Shown here: positions 1-8,286 of the stretch, piece after piece
Numbering within the stretch: position 1 is the stretch's first letter
Layout: each line of letters starts with the position of its first letter
DNA from: Penaeus vannamei
Taxonomy: Eukaryota; Arthropoda; Malacostraca; Decapoda; Penaeidae
NCBI RefSeq assembly: GCF_042767895.1
Contig: NC_091557.1
Location: 45,107,897 to 45,122,896, forward strand
Direction: 5' to 3'
Length of the DNA: 15,000 nucleotides
Program-made: the position numbers and the translations under genes
Notes under the pieces: generated by a model
What the model was told of the DNA's origin: nothing
Seen by the model: only the letters and a program-made list of their open reading frames with translations
The model's database searches: none

Positions 1-320
1 ATTGTGTGCTATTTTTGGGCAAGTTATAAAGACGTTTGGTAGATTCTATTACTTTTTTAGAATAAGTAGTTAGCACTGTCATATATCGTATTTATTAGTT
101 TGCATCCCTCTTTTATATTAATTATTATAGTTTTGTTGATGTATTTACTTTCGTATTAATTATGATTACTATATGTGGTTGTAGTCATAGCAGTAGTTCT
201 GACATAATCATCATTATATCATATTTGTTAACTGAATAACTGGTTAACTCTAATTCTCTATTAGTAAATTGGGTTGTTAGTAGGATTAGCTATTTATGAG
301 GTAGCTGTGTGTACAAGTTA
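1..320. other. AT-rich unique sequence, no gene seen
   Basis: This stretch is AT-rich with scattered short TTA and ATT runs and stops in every frame. No coding, RNA or mobile-element signature was recognised. It leads directly into the CA/TA/TG microsatellite. Confidence 0.6.
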
Positions 321-433
321 TACACACACACACACACACACGCACATATATATATATATATATATAAATGTGTGTGTGTGTGTGTGTATGTGTGTGTGTG
401 CATATGTGTGTATGTGTGTGTGTATGTGTTTGT
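321..433. repeat. Compound (CA)n-(TA)n-(TG)n microsatellite with dyad symmetry
   Basis: A CA run (322-345) is followed by a TA run (346-366) and then a TG run with a few TATG interruptions (369-433). CA is the reverse complement of TG and TA is self-complementary, so the block is a long inverted repeat centred near 356. It could extrude as a hairpin or cruciform. Translations here give only Thr/His or Cys/Val strings and are not genes. Confidence 0.95.
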
Positions 434-793
434 GACCTATAGAAAAAAAATGTGACAAAGATGAAAACAGGATTTCTGAACATTTGATAACGATAAAGCG
501 ACCACCACCGGCCTGGGCTGAACAACACTGCAATAATCCTTTCTGACAACCCTTCACTCTCCGGATGAAGCGGAACTTTGCAGACAATCATACCAGAGAG
601 ACGGGGGCGAAAAAGGCGCTTTACCCACTCGTCTGAATAGGATTTTCGACTTATTATGCCCCGAGTTCGCTCGAGTGAGGAAACACTTTTTGATTTGGGA
701 GAGAATCGCCATTTGCTTTCGTGATAAATGGTGATCTTTGGAGTGGATGTTATTTTGGTTTTTAAGATAGTTTTGCGGGAGTACGTGAGCCGC
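434..793 (-). other. Unique island with a long open frame on the minus strand; doubtful coding
   Basis: This is a non-repetitive, moderately GC-rich island (484-690 especially). On the minus strand one frame stays open from 795 down to the TG/CA repeat, about 120 non-repeat codons. The most upstream start is a TTG, and the first in-frame ATG is at 591-589. A second minus frame is open over about 587-430. The frames run into the microsatellite and end as repeat translation. The predicted residues are rich in Arg, Ser and Phe and match no family I recognise. It could be a decayed exon or mobile-element remnant, or simply a chance open frame. I would not annotate a gene. Confidence 0.2.
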
Positions 794-1032
794 AATGATG
801 ATGGTGATGGCGGTGGTGGTGGTAGGGGGTGGTGGTGGTGGGTGGTGGTAGTAGGGGTGGTGGTAGTAGGGGTGGTGGTAGGGGTGGTGGTGATGATGGT
901 GGTGGTGGTAGGGGTGGTGGTGGTAGGGGGTGGGGGTGGTGTTGGTGGTGATTATGGGGGTGGTGGTCGTGGTGGTGATGATGATGATGGTAGTGGTGAT
1001 GATGATGATGGTGGTGGTGGTGGTGGTGATGA

Positions 1033-1066
<34 letters not shown>

Positions 1067-1095
1067 GGTGATGATGATAGTGGTGATAATGATGG

Positions 1096-1127
<32 letters not shown>

Positions 1128-1142
1128 ATGATGATGATAATG
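794..1142. repeat. GGT/GAT compound trinucleotide repeat, G-rich on the plus strand
   Basis: The block is about 350 bp of GGT and GAT triplets. The first part (to about 965) is mainly GGT with repeated GGGG/GGGGG runs. The second part (975-1140) alternates blocks of GAT with blocks of GGT. The frames encode Val/Gly/Asp on plus and a His-rich string on minus (and a Ser/Pro string in another frame), which are trivial products of the repeat. There are almost no pyrimidine runs on the plus strand. Confidence 0.95.
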
Positions 1143-1444
1143 TTGAAGATAAAGATAATCCGATGATATTAATGTCGATACTGACACAGAGAAAAAAAAG
1201 CAAAACAACCACAGCCTAACATCCCGCCCATAACAGAACGAGTCTCCTGCCACGAGCCTCAGTTGACTCTTTAAGGCTATCCACCACAGAAGATTGCCAA
1301 GAATATCGACCTTAGGTGCACTTGCGGGCCGAGATGAACAGTGCCAAGAGGTCTACCTCAGCGGTGTCAAGCTCAGCGAATGGGCTTGTGGTTGGCCATT
1401 CGGTGTCTGGTTATAACAACCACTTTGATTGTGGGGTTGTTAGT
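1143..1444. other. Unique spacer, no gene seen
   Basis: This is a mixed-composition unique segment between two repeat blocks, with a somewhat GC-rich core (1225-1430). An open plus frame from about 1316 begins with GTG rather than ATG and runs into the TG array. No domain or splice structure is convincing. Confidence 0.45.
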
Positions 1445-1451
1445 GATAATC

Positions 1452-1496
<45 letters not shown>

Positions 1497-1681
1497 TAAG
1501 CGGATTTTGTGTGTGTGTGTGATAATCGGATTGTGTGTGTGTGTGATGAGCGGCTTTTGTGTGTGTGTGAGTGTGATAATCGGATTGTGTGTGTGTGTGT
1601 GATGAGCGGCTTTTGTGTGTGTGTGAGTGTGATAATCGGATTGTGTGTGTGATAATCAGATTGTGTGTGTATGTGATAATC

Positions 1682-1718
<37 letters not shown>

Positions 1719-1747
1719 TAATCGGATTGTGTGTGTGTGTGATAATC

Positions 1748-1779
<32 letters not shown>

Positions 1780-1850
1780 ATAATCGGATTGTGTGTGTGT
1801 GTGATAATGGATTGTGTGTGTGTGTGATAAGCGGATTGTGTGTGTGTGTG
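1445..1850. repeat. Punctuated (TG)n array with recurring GATAATCGGATTG-type spacer
   Basis: Fourteen (TG)n runs of varying length are separated by a short conserved spacer. The usual form is GATAATCGGATTG. Variants are GTAAGCGGATTTTG (about 1496), GATGAGCGGCTTTTG (about 1545 and 1601), GATAATCAGATTG (about 1651), GATAATGGATTG (1803) and GATAAGCGGATTG (1826). A two-spacer unit of about 55 bp (normal spacer plus GATGAGCGGC spacer plus a TGTGAGTG run) occurs twice in tandem from 1521 to 1630. This is a minisatellite in which the dinucleotide part changes length while the spacer is kept. Open frames here are Cys/Val or Thr/His strings only. Confidence 0.93.
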
Positions 1851-2175
1851 TAGACCAAACTAATCGCGTATTGTAAACACAGTGCTGCATGAGTCATGAT
1901 CGTGCTGTCCAAAGACAATTATAGACAAAATATCGAAATTGTGAAAACCATGAACAAAGACCACTAATTATATATTGCTATTATTGCAGTTTTTATCAAA
2001 ATTATCATTATAATTATCATTTTATTATTATTATTATCATTATTGTCATTGGGTGTAAGCAAAGAAAGATAAATTTCGTGATAATCTGCCCACCAAAAAT
2101 ATCTACACGTGACCTGCAAATGTAGATATAATTATATGCATGTGAATAAGTATTTATAGCGGATATCACCCATGC
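1851..2175. other. AT-rich unique sequence with a degenerate ATT run
   Basis: The stretch is AT-rich with an imperfect TTA/ATT/ATC run at about 1970-2050. There are stops in all frames and nothing recognisable. Confidence 0.55.
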
Positions 2176-2212
2176 GCCCCCCCCCCTCTCCCGAAGAAAA
2201 AGAAGAAGAAGA

Positions 2213-2256
<44 letters not shown>
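2176..2256. repeat. C-tract followed by (GAA)n and (GA)n
   Basis: A run of about 10 C is followed by CTCTCCC, then GAA triplets (about 2194-2217) and (GA)n to 2256. From 2192 onward the plus strand is a nearly pure purine tract. Confidence 0.93.
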
Positions 2257-2259
<3 letters not shown>

Positions 2260-2560
2260 CTAGTACATTCTCTACACAAAATGCACTTTATTTCCTCATC
2301 TTCCCCATCCTTCTGCCGCAGCCTGATAGTGCCAAGTATCAGGCAGAGGCTATAATCCACCTCCATTCCTCACGCTGAAAGTCTCATTCCCACCTCACTT
2401 TCCCCTTGCGGCGAGACCAGAGATTTCCCCTCACTTCCGTGTTCCTTGGATCTGCGTGAGGGCAGTGGTGGCCGCTTCTCGCTCCTACTTCCTCGGCTTG
2501 CAGTTCTCTTGGCTTATTCTATATGCTTTTCTCTTCTTTTTTTTTTGGAATTCATGGGAA
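2257..2560. other. Unique spacer, no gene seen
   Basis: This is unique sequence of mixed composition, pyrimidine-leaning at 2290-2540, with a T10 run at 2537-2546. An ATG-initiated plus frame from 2446 is open for about 40 codons and then becomes an Ile/Tyr/His repeat translation. No recognised domain. Confidence 0.45.
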
Positions 2561-2831
<271 letters not shown>

Positions 2832-2837
2832 ATATGA

Positions 2838-2839
<2 letters not shown>

Positions 2840-2923
<84 letters not shown>
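2840..2923. repeat. (CA)28 followed by (TA)14
   Basis: An uninterrupted CA run of about 56 bp is joined directly to a TA run of about 28 bp. TG-rich sequence follows (about 2926-2980), so the CA-TA-TG order of the 321-433 block recurs here in a looser form. Confidence 0.95.
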
Positions 2924-3002
2924 CCATATGTATACATAAATACATATATGTATGTATATGTTTGTGTATGTGTGTATACACTATATACCACACTCACTCA
3001 CT

Positions 3003-3034
3003 AACACACACACACACAGACACACACACTCACA

Positions 3035-3076
<42 letters not shown>

Positions 3077-3079
3077 AAC
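3003..3079. repeat. (CA)n microsatellite with CACT interruptions
   Basis: A CA run is interrupted by AGACAC and CTCACACTCAC near 3018-3038, then continues uninterrupted to 3072 and ends in CAAA repeats. Confidence 0.93.
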
Positions 3080-3427
3080 ACATCTTAAGTATATATTCAC
3101 CCATCCTTGTTTATGTAAGAGATTGCATTTGCGAAAAACAAATCTTAAACTGATCTATAAGACAATTCTTTTCGTACTGAATAAATATATAAAAACGGAT
3201 ATTATGTTTACCCGAATGTTTACCCGAATGTTTATGCGAGTTTCCTTGCGTGTGTAGCTGTCCACATCAACCGAAAAATAAATTGAGATCTTGCATGGAT
3301 TTATATTTGAAGATACGTTGCCAATGGCGATGTAGCATATCAAGCTACAGATACATATGAGATTTGTCTTATCGAAAACTTGCTTCTACGTAGTCCAAAG
3401 CTTATCGAACTCTATAAACATATTTTC
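3080..3427. other. AT-rich unique sequence, no gene seen
   Basis: This is unique AT-rich DNA containing one small 12-base direct repeat (listed separately). A short minus-strand frame (3343-3155) has no recognisable features. Confidence 0.5.
3204..3239. repeat. Three tandem copies of a 12-base unit
   Basis: ATGTTTACCCGA occurs at 3204 and 3216, followed by a variant ATGTTTATGCGA at 3228. Confidence 0.85.
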
Positions 3428-3660
3428 ACTTGATTATTGACTTTTGGTGAAGTAAAAACATAGGTAAACTCGTATCTTATATTTTCTCGTGTATGTTGAC
3501 TTCCGGTGAGTCAAAAATAAAGATAAAGTTGTATCTTGTATTTTTCGCTTATATATTCCTTTTGGTCAAGTGAAATTTAGATGAACTTGTGTCTTGTATT
3601 ATCCGCATGTATATATTTCTCTTTGGTACAGTTAAGATAAAGGTAAACTTATATATAAAT
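3428..3660. repeat. Degenerate ~60-bp tandem repeat, four copies
   Basis: The anchor TTGGT/CCGGT recurs with its GGT at 3446, 3505, 3564 and 3625, spacings of 59, 59 and 61. Each copy then shows an AAGT/AGT purine-rich part, a GGTAAACT-like or GATAAAGT-like string, and usually a TATCTTGTATT-like string. Copies differ at many positions, so this is an old, decayed array. It has no long open frame. Confidence 0.75.
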
Positions 3661-3960
3661 ACTTTTTCTCTGAAATTTCAAAATCAAATTGATGGCACAC
3701 ACAAACTAGCCCAACAAAATTTCAATTTCGCCAAACTGTGCAATTATTGCTGAATTGCATGACGACGAAGGAAAAAAGTGTTGCAAACTAGGAGAATAGA
3801 AATCCCGTTTTTAATGTTTTGTTTTGAAAAAATCCTATTTTCTTTTTAACAAAAACACGTGGGAATAGACAGAGAACTTAATATAAGGGTATTTGTTATA
3901 CAAGTACATTTACATATCCATTTATTTGTATCTCCATATATCTATCTGTGGGTGTGAGTT
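3661..3960. other. AT-rich unique sequence, no gene seen
   Basis: AT-rich DNA with stops in all frames. Nothing recognisable. Confidence 0.55.
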
Positions 3961-3988
3961 TGAGTGTGTGTGTGTGTGTGTGTGTGTA
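3961..3988. repeat. (TG)n microsatellite
   Basis: A short TG run is preceded by a TGGGTGTGAGTTTGAGTG lead-in and followed by GTACGTAAGCGCGTGCGTACG, which is itself rich in alternating purine-pyrimidine steps. Confidence 0.9.
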
Positions 3989-4052
3989 CGTAAGCGCGTG
4001 CGTACGTACTTCCGTATATCTACGTGTTCCTTCGTATAACTCCATTAAATAA

Positions 4053-4092
4053 CCCCCCCCCAAAAAAAAAAAAAAAAAAAAAGAAAAAAAAG
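4053..4092. repeat. C9 tract joined to an A-rich homopolymer
   Basis: Nine C (4053-4061) are followed by 21 A (4062-4082), then A-runs broken by single G. An adjacent C/A homopolymer junction of this kind is error-prone in assembly. Confidence 0.93.
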
Positions 4093-4159
4093 AGACAAAC
4101 AAAAACACAAACCGAACTCCACAGCAAAACGCATTTCCCGAACATTATCCCAAACACCA

Positions 4160-4370
4160 TTTTCGTTCCGCCTCGAAAAGCGGACTCGGGGAGCGTCTCT
4201 CGTCGGGGGCGTGTCGGGGTTAATCTGCTCTCGACGCGGGGCTTTCGGCGCCTTCACGTGCGAGAGCGGCCAGAAACTGCTCCAGGATCATGGGACTAGC
4301 GGAGGCGAGAGGAGAGAGAGAATTCTAAGCGGCAAGGGCGATCCCGTTACGAGACTGACGCACGAGAAAA
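4160..4370. promoter_or_regulatory. CpG-rich, GC-rich island; possible promoter or first-exon region
   Basis: About 26 CpG dinucleotides occur in about 210 bp. The surrounding sequence is AT-rich and nearly CpG-free, so the contrast is sharp. A short CACGTG E-box sits at 4255-4260. Open frames of 60-90 codons cross it on both strands, but GC-rich DNA has few stops and none looks like a known protein. An invertebrate promoter or first exon is one reading. A GC-rich mobile-element end is another. The island merges downstream with the first copy of the ~105-bp repeat. No TATA or initiator could be assigned, so the regulatory label is tentative. Confidence 0.3.
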
Positions 4371-4667
4371 GAGGGAAGGAAAGAATAGTAAAATAATGGA
4401 AGAAAATAGATGAATAAGGACACATACAATTTAAAAGTAAACAAAAATTAGTACGAGACAGGCGCACGAATAAATGGAAGGAAAGAATAGAAAATATAGG
4501 AAGAACATAGAAGAGTAAGGACACATACAATAAACGTAAATTAAAAGTAAACAAAAATTATTACGAGATAGACACGAGAAAAAAAGGGAAGGAAAGAACA
4601 GAAAATAAAGGAAGAAAATAGACTAATAAGGACACATAATACACACAAATTAAAAGTAAACAAAACA
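4347..4667. repeat. Three tandem copies of a ~105-bp A-rich unit
   Basis: Copies begin at TACGAGAC (4348), TACGAGAC (4452) and TACGAGAT (4562), spacings of 104 and 110. Each copy then has, in order, a GCACGA/ACACGA string, GGAAGGAAAGAA, GGAAGAA-A-ATAGA, AAGGACACATA and AAAAGTAAACAAAA. The purine-rich plus strand gives no meaningful coding. The first copy overlaps the CpG-rich island, and copies two and three have lost most of its CpG. Confidence 0.88.
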
Positions 4668-5472
4668 AACGAAGACACTATTAATTAACTCATTAATATA
4701 TTATTTTAATCATTCCGTATTCTTTTCACATTTCTAACGAGTTCCAACGAGGTCTTCAGTCAAGAGATACAAATATACTTGACTTCCTAAGAGAAAAGTC
4801 ATGTTATCGTTTCTATTAGACAAACATACACGTACATACAGTAAAAATGCGGAGACACAGACACAAATGTTTAAACTTGCATGTGCGTTTCGGTCTGTTT
4901 GTGTGTATTGTTGTGGATAAGATAGGTTGGATAAAGAAGAAATGCTGAATATGACGACCATGAAGATTTTCTTTACATTGCTAGACTACAAATCAAATAA
5001 TCAACGAAACTTTAGCCCTTATTTCCACAAACAAAATACAGTCATTAAAAAGCGACGCAAATTTTATTAAACTGATGTCAAGCATTCTTAGGAATTATAG
5101 TCGAGTAAACGAATCTGATTTTATTTTTGAATAGTACTGAATAACCAATCAATCTTTAGCCGATTTTACATAAGAATAAAAATTTAAAAAGCTATTACAT
5201 ATTAGCAATACATAATTACAAATCAAACGACGGAAGCCTATAAAAATCAGAAAATGCTACTATCTATCAATTGATATTAACTACATTTAAAAGGATATAT
5301 AGGTTTACGCCTTCATACTCAATTATACGTTCACAATAAGTAAAATAGTTACGTCAAACTTTATACAAAATTTCATATTTTATCGACCATTCATACACAT
5401 TTCGTAAACATAACATGGAACTGTTTCAGATGATTTCCCGAATCTCATTCGTCATGGAACACTTTTAGAGGC

Positions 5473-5474
<2 letters not shown>
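4668..5474. other. AT-rich unique sequence, no gene seen
   Basis: About 800 bp of AT-rich DNA with dense stops in all frames. A minus-strand frame at 4961-4734 (75 codons) has no recognisable motif. No RNA gene or mobile-element terminus was seen. Confidence 0.55.

Positions 5475-5504
<30 letters not shown>
5475..5504. repeat. A30 homopolymer
   Basis: Thirty consecutive A follow GAGGCCT. It could be the tail of a retroposed element, but no flanking target-site duplication or tail-proximal AATAAA was found. A simple homopolymer is equally likely. Confidence 0.9.
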
Positions 5505-5507
<3 letters not shown>

Positions 5508-5880
5508 TTGCCTGTGCCTGACGTATCGAAATGTGTTAATTAACAGCGTTGCAAACGAAAGGTAAAGCCGAGTCTCGATCTTCTTAACAATGGTCCTATT
5601 GATGTGAAAGTCTTTTGATATTAACGCTTATACTCTATGCTGTTGTTTATGATAGCAGTGTGAATTTTCCTTATTAATATTTGTTACTAGAGCAGGACGA
5701 TCTAGTAAAAATGTGAGATAATAAAAACTGTGAGAGATCATAAGAATCACATCCTAGAATATTTTATATTACATCTCATTGTATAACTCCATAACAAATG
5801 GTAATTGAAAAGAAAACGTGCAAATGTACATTGGACACACACTCACACTACTCACGTATATGTGTGTATGCATGGATGTA
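5505..5880. other. Unique sequence, no gene seen
   Basis: Unique AT-rich DNA ending in CACACTCACAC and TATGTGTGTATG strings that lead into the next microsatellite. No coding signal. Confidence 0.55.
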
Positions 5881-5884
5881 TGTG

Positions 5885-5962
<78 letters not shown>
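5881..5962. repeat. (TA)36 with TG-rich left edge and CA-rich right edge
   Basis: The run from 5890 to 5962 is pure TA. TGTGTATGTG lies on its left and a CACACACACGCG string on its right, giving partial dyad symmetry. The right flank also has a small CGCCC...GGGCG inverted repeat (5965-5969 and 5982-5986). Confidence 0.95.
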
Positions 5963-5963
<1 letters not shown>

Positions 5964-6183
5964 GCGCCCTCACACACACGCGGGCGAGTACAAACCCATT
6001 TGAGTTAGCAGTTAGTGCAATGATATCGATATTAACATTATCGTCGTTACTGAATAATGCATAATAAAGCGTAGCATCAAATTTTCAACTTTCCATTTTC
6101 TTCCAGTTTCAAAACAAGAGGTGCTCCCCGCGCTCGTCAGCCAGGTTGGTTGTTTATGTCACTCTCCTCACAAAAAGGGGCGG
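5963..6183. other. Unique spacer, no gene seen
   Basis: A short unique segment with a modestly GC-rich part at 6119-6182. No supported feature. Confidence 0.5.
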
Positions 6184-6230
<47 letters not shown>

Positions 6231-6366
6231 TATATACAATGTGTGTGATATCAGTAATCATTTAAAAGGAAAAAAATATCCACCTATCTCTCTCTCTCTA
6301 TATATATATATATTTCTCTTTCCATAACGGTAATGATTATTATTATTATTTTTTTTTTTTTTTTTT
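6184..6366. repeat. Cluster of (TA)n/(TG)n, (TC)n/(TA)n and T18 tracts
   Basis: TA (6184-6197) runs into TG (to 6228). After 57 bp of unique DNA, TC (6286-6299) runs into TA (to 6313). TTA triplets end in an 18-base T run (6349-6366). Confidence 0.92.
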
Positions 6367-6556
6367 GTATCTACCACGAAGGAAAATGTTCTGTCAACTG
6401 CCTGTTCTTGTCCTCTTTTTTATACTTCGCTTCTCCTTTTTTCTCATTGCTGGTTTTGTCCATTTCATTTTCGTAACAGCAATAGTTGTATTATCATCCT
6501 TGTGATTTTTATTATCATTGTCAGTTTTATTTCCATTGTCATTATTATTACTGAGA
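6367..6556. other. Pyrimidine-leaning unique spacer
   Basis: T-rich unique DNA grading into imperfect ATT/GTC triplets. No coding signal. Confidence 0.5.
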
Positions 6557-6906
6557 TGGTAATAATAGTAGTGGTAAAGTAGTATTAGTAGTAGTTGTAG
6601 TTATAGCAGAAGCAGCAGCAACCGCAGCAGTAGTAGTAGTAGCTAGAGTAGTAGTAGTGGTAGTAGTAGTAGTAGTAGCTGTTGTTGTAGTTAAAACAGC
6701 AGGAACAGCAGCAGTAGTAGTAGTAGCAGTAATAATAATGATAGTAATAGTAGTAGTGGTGGTATCAACAGCAGCAGTAGTAGTAGCAGTAATAATAATG
6801 ATAGTAATAGTAGTAGTGGTGGTATCAACAGCAGCAGTAGTAGTAGTACCATCATCATTATCATCATCATCATCAGTAGCAGCAGCATCAAAGCAGTGAT
6901 TGTCAT
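6557..6906. repeat. AGT/AGC/ATA trinucleotide repeat block
   Basis: About 350 bp of degenerate NAG/GTA/GCA triplets. The plus frame gives Val/Ala/Ile/Ser strings and the minus frame gives Leu/Met strings. Both are repeat translations. It contains the exact 60-bp duplication listed separately. Confidence 0.9.
6716..6846. repeat. Perfect tandem duplication of 60 bp inside the triplet block
   Basis: Positions 6721-6780 and 6781-6840 are identical base for base. Identity extends 5 bases further left and 6 further right, giving about 2.2 copies. It includes a non-triplet marker string GGTGGTATCAACAGC in both copies. The perfect identity indicates a recent duplication compared with the degenerate triplets around it. 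Confidence 0.97.
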
Positions 6907-6932
6907 AATTGTATTAGTAGACATAAACAACT

Positions 6933-6954
6933 GATAATAATAATAATGCTAATG

Positions 6955-7000
<46 letters not shown>

Positions 7001-7020
7001 TAATAAATGATAATAATAAA
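6933..7020. repeat. (TAA)n microsatellite
   Basis: TAA/ATA triplets with GAT interruptions near 6948-6954 and 6999-7012. The central run is uninterrupted for more than 40 bp. Confidence 0.95.
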
Positions 7021-7370
7021 TGAACAAATATATTAGAGATTCTTGTCGGCATAATAATAATGGTTGACTAGATGACTCTCTGGTATGTAATTACTGGTGT
7101 TTTGGGACCTAATTAAAAGTTATTAATGATCAAGGAAACATATTCTGTTATAAAAACAACATAATGCAAATTACAAGGTTGATTAATTTATATAATTTTC
7201 GTTATGCAATGGAGCAGTATCTGGCAATGAAGGATCTCAGATGTCATTTTGTATTTTGTATTGAAAACCTGCGTTACTGTTACCTTCGTTAGTATGATAA
7301 TGAGTCACATTCACGTAGGATTATATCTATGTGTGTTTGTGTTTGTAAATATGTTCATATGCCTCTGTTG
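7021..7370. other. AT-rich unique sequence, no gene seen
   Basis: Unique DNA. A plus frame beginning near 7249 is open for about 40 codons before it enters the CT block. It is hydrophobic and unrecognised, and likely fortuitous. Confidence 0.5.
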
Positions 7371-7373
7371 GTC

Positions 7374-7462
<89 letters not shown>

Positions 7463-7615
7463 GTCTGCCTGTCTCTCCCTCCCTCTCTCTCTCCCTCTCT
7501 CTCCTTCTCTCTCCCTCTCTCTCCTCCCTCCCTTCCTCCCTCCTTCTTTCCTTTCTTCCTTCCTTCCTCCCTCCCTCCCTCCCTCCCTCCCTCTCCCTCT
7601 CCCCCCCGCCCCCTA
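7371..7615. repeat. Polypyrimidine block: (GTCT)n, (CT)n, (CCCT)n, (CCTT)n
   Basis: GTCT and CT runs alternate to 7471. From 7472 to 7607 the plus strand is an uninterrupted 136-base pyrimidine tract passing from CT through TCCC to CCTT and back to CCCT, ending in C7. Minus-strand frames are Arg/Glu/Gly strings and plus frames are Ser/Leu strings, neither of them genes. Confidence 0.96.
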
Positions 7616-8158
7616 TGCATCGTGTATATATATTAGGTATGCCTTTGTGTGCATGTGCATGTAAAGTATATTTCCCCAAACCAAGGGAATTACAGGTTGT
7701 TGCGATGTCGGTAAGTAACAAATGGGTAGCGTCAAATTGCAGGGAAATTAGCACAGATATTTATTCTTGTGCAAAAGAAAGGTTTGGAAAATTCATGACT
7801 CATATAATTTGTGTTGTTTCCATGAATTTTATGGATGTTAGTTGAAACTGCTGGTAACCCCCACATTTCACTCATAAAATGTTACCCCTTTATTAAATAT
7901 TAAGTTGCTTATAGTATGTCAGTGATAGATTACTGATGATTGCAAAAAAATGGGAGGAGGGGAAGATAGAAAACAAAGAAAGAGGGAAAAGACGAATTTA
8001 AGGCAAGAGAGAGGAGGGAGAACAAGGAAAAAAGTATATTGCATAACAGGGAAAATTCTTTTTCTAATTATACGTTCATTTGGTTATCTCTTCAGTGTAA
8101 AGAATCATCCCACGTAATTGCCTTTAATTACTAAACCATTAAGCAAGATTTACGGGGA
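7616..8158. other. AT-rich unique sequence, no gene seen
   Basis: Unique DNA with a purine-rich patch (7945-8035). A plus frame passes from the CT block through 7845 with about 70 non-repeat codons. It has no start of its own before the repeat and no recognisable motif. Confidence 0.5.
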
Positions 8159-8188
8159 TTTTTTTTTTTTTTTTTGTGTGTGTGTGTG

Positions 8189-8285
<97 letters not shown>
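8159..8285. repeat. T17 followed by (TG)55 microsatellite
   Basis: A 17-base T run passes into about 110 bp of TG with a single TGCG interruption near 8194. Confidence 0.97.

Positions 8286-8286
<1 letters not shown>

Noticed and set aside
762..1253. 163-residue His-rich frame on the minus strand and Gly/Asp/Val-rich frame on plus
   Set aside because: Both are direct translations of the GGT/GAT triplet block. They do not extend meaningfully into unique DNA, and opposite frames are equally open.
1373..1918. 181-residue Thr/His frame with repeated Asn-Pro/Ser-Asp-Tyr-His spacers on the minus strand
   Set aside because: It is a translation of the punctuated TG array. Other frames read similar patterns, and there is no start context or unique-domain extension.
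5475..5504. A30 as a poly(A) tail of a retroposed element
   Set aside because: No target-site duplication, element body or polyadenylation signal was seen next to it.
7249..7845. 198-residue plus frame crossing the CT block with unique-sequence ends
   Set aside because: The middle is Ser/Leu repeat translation and the ends are unrecognised and short. The opposite strand is equally open across the block.
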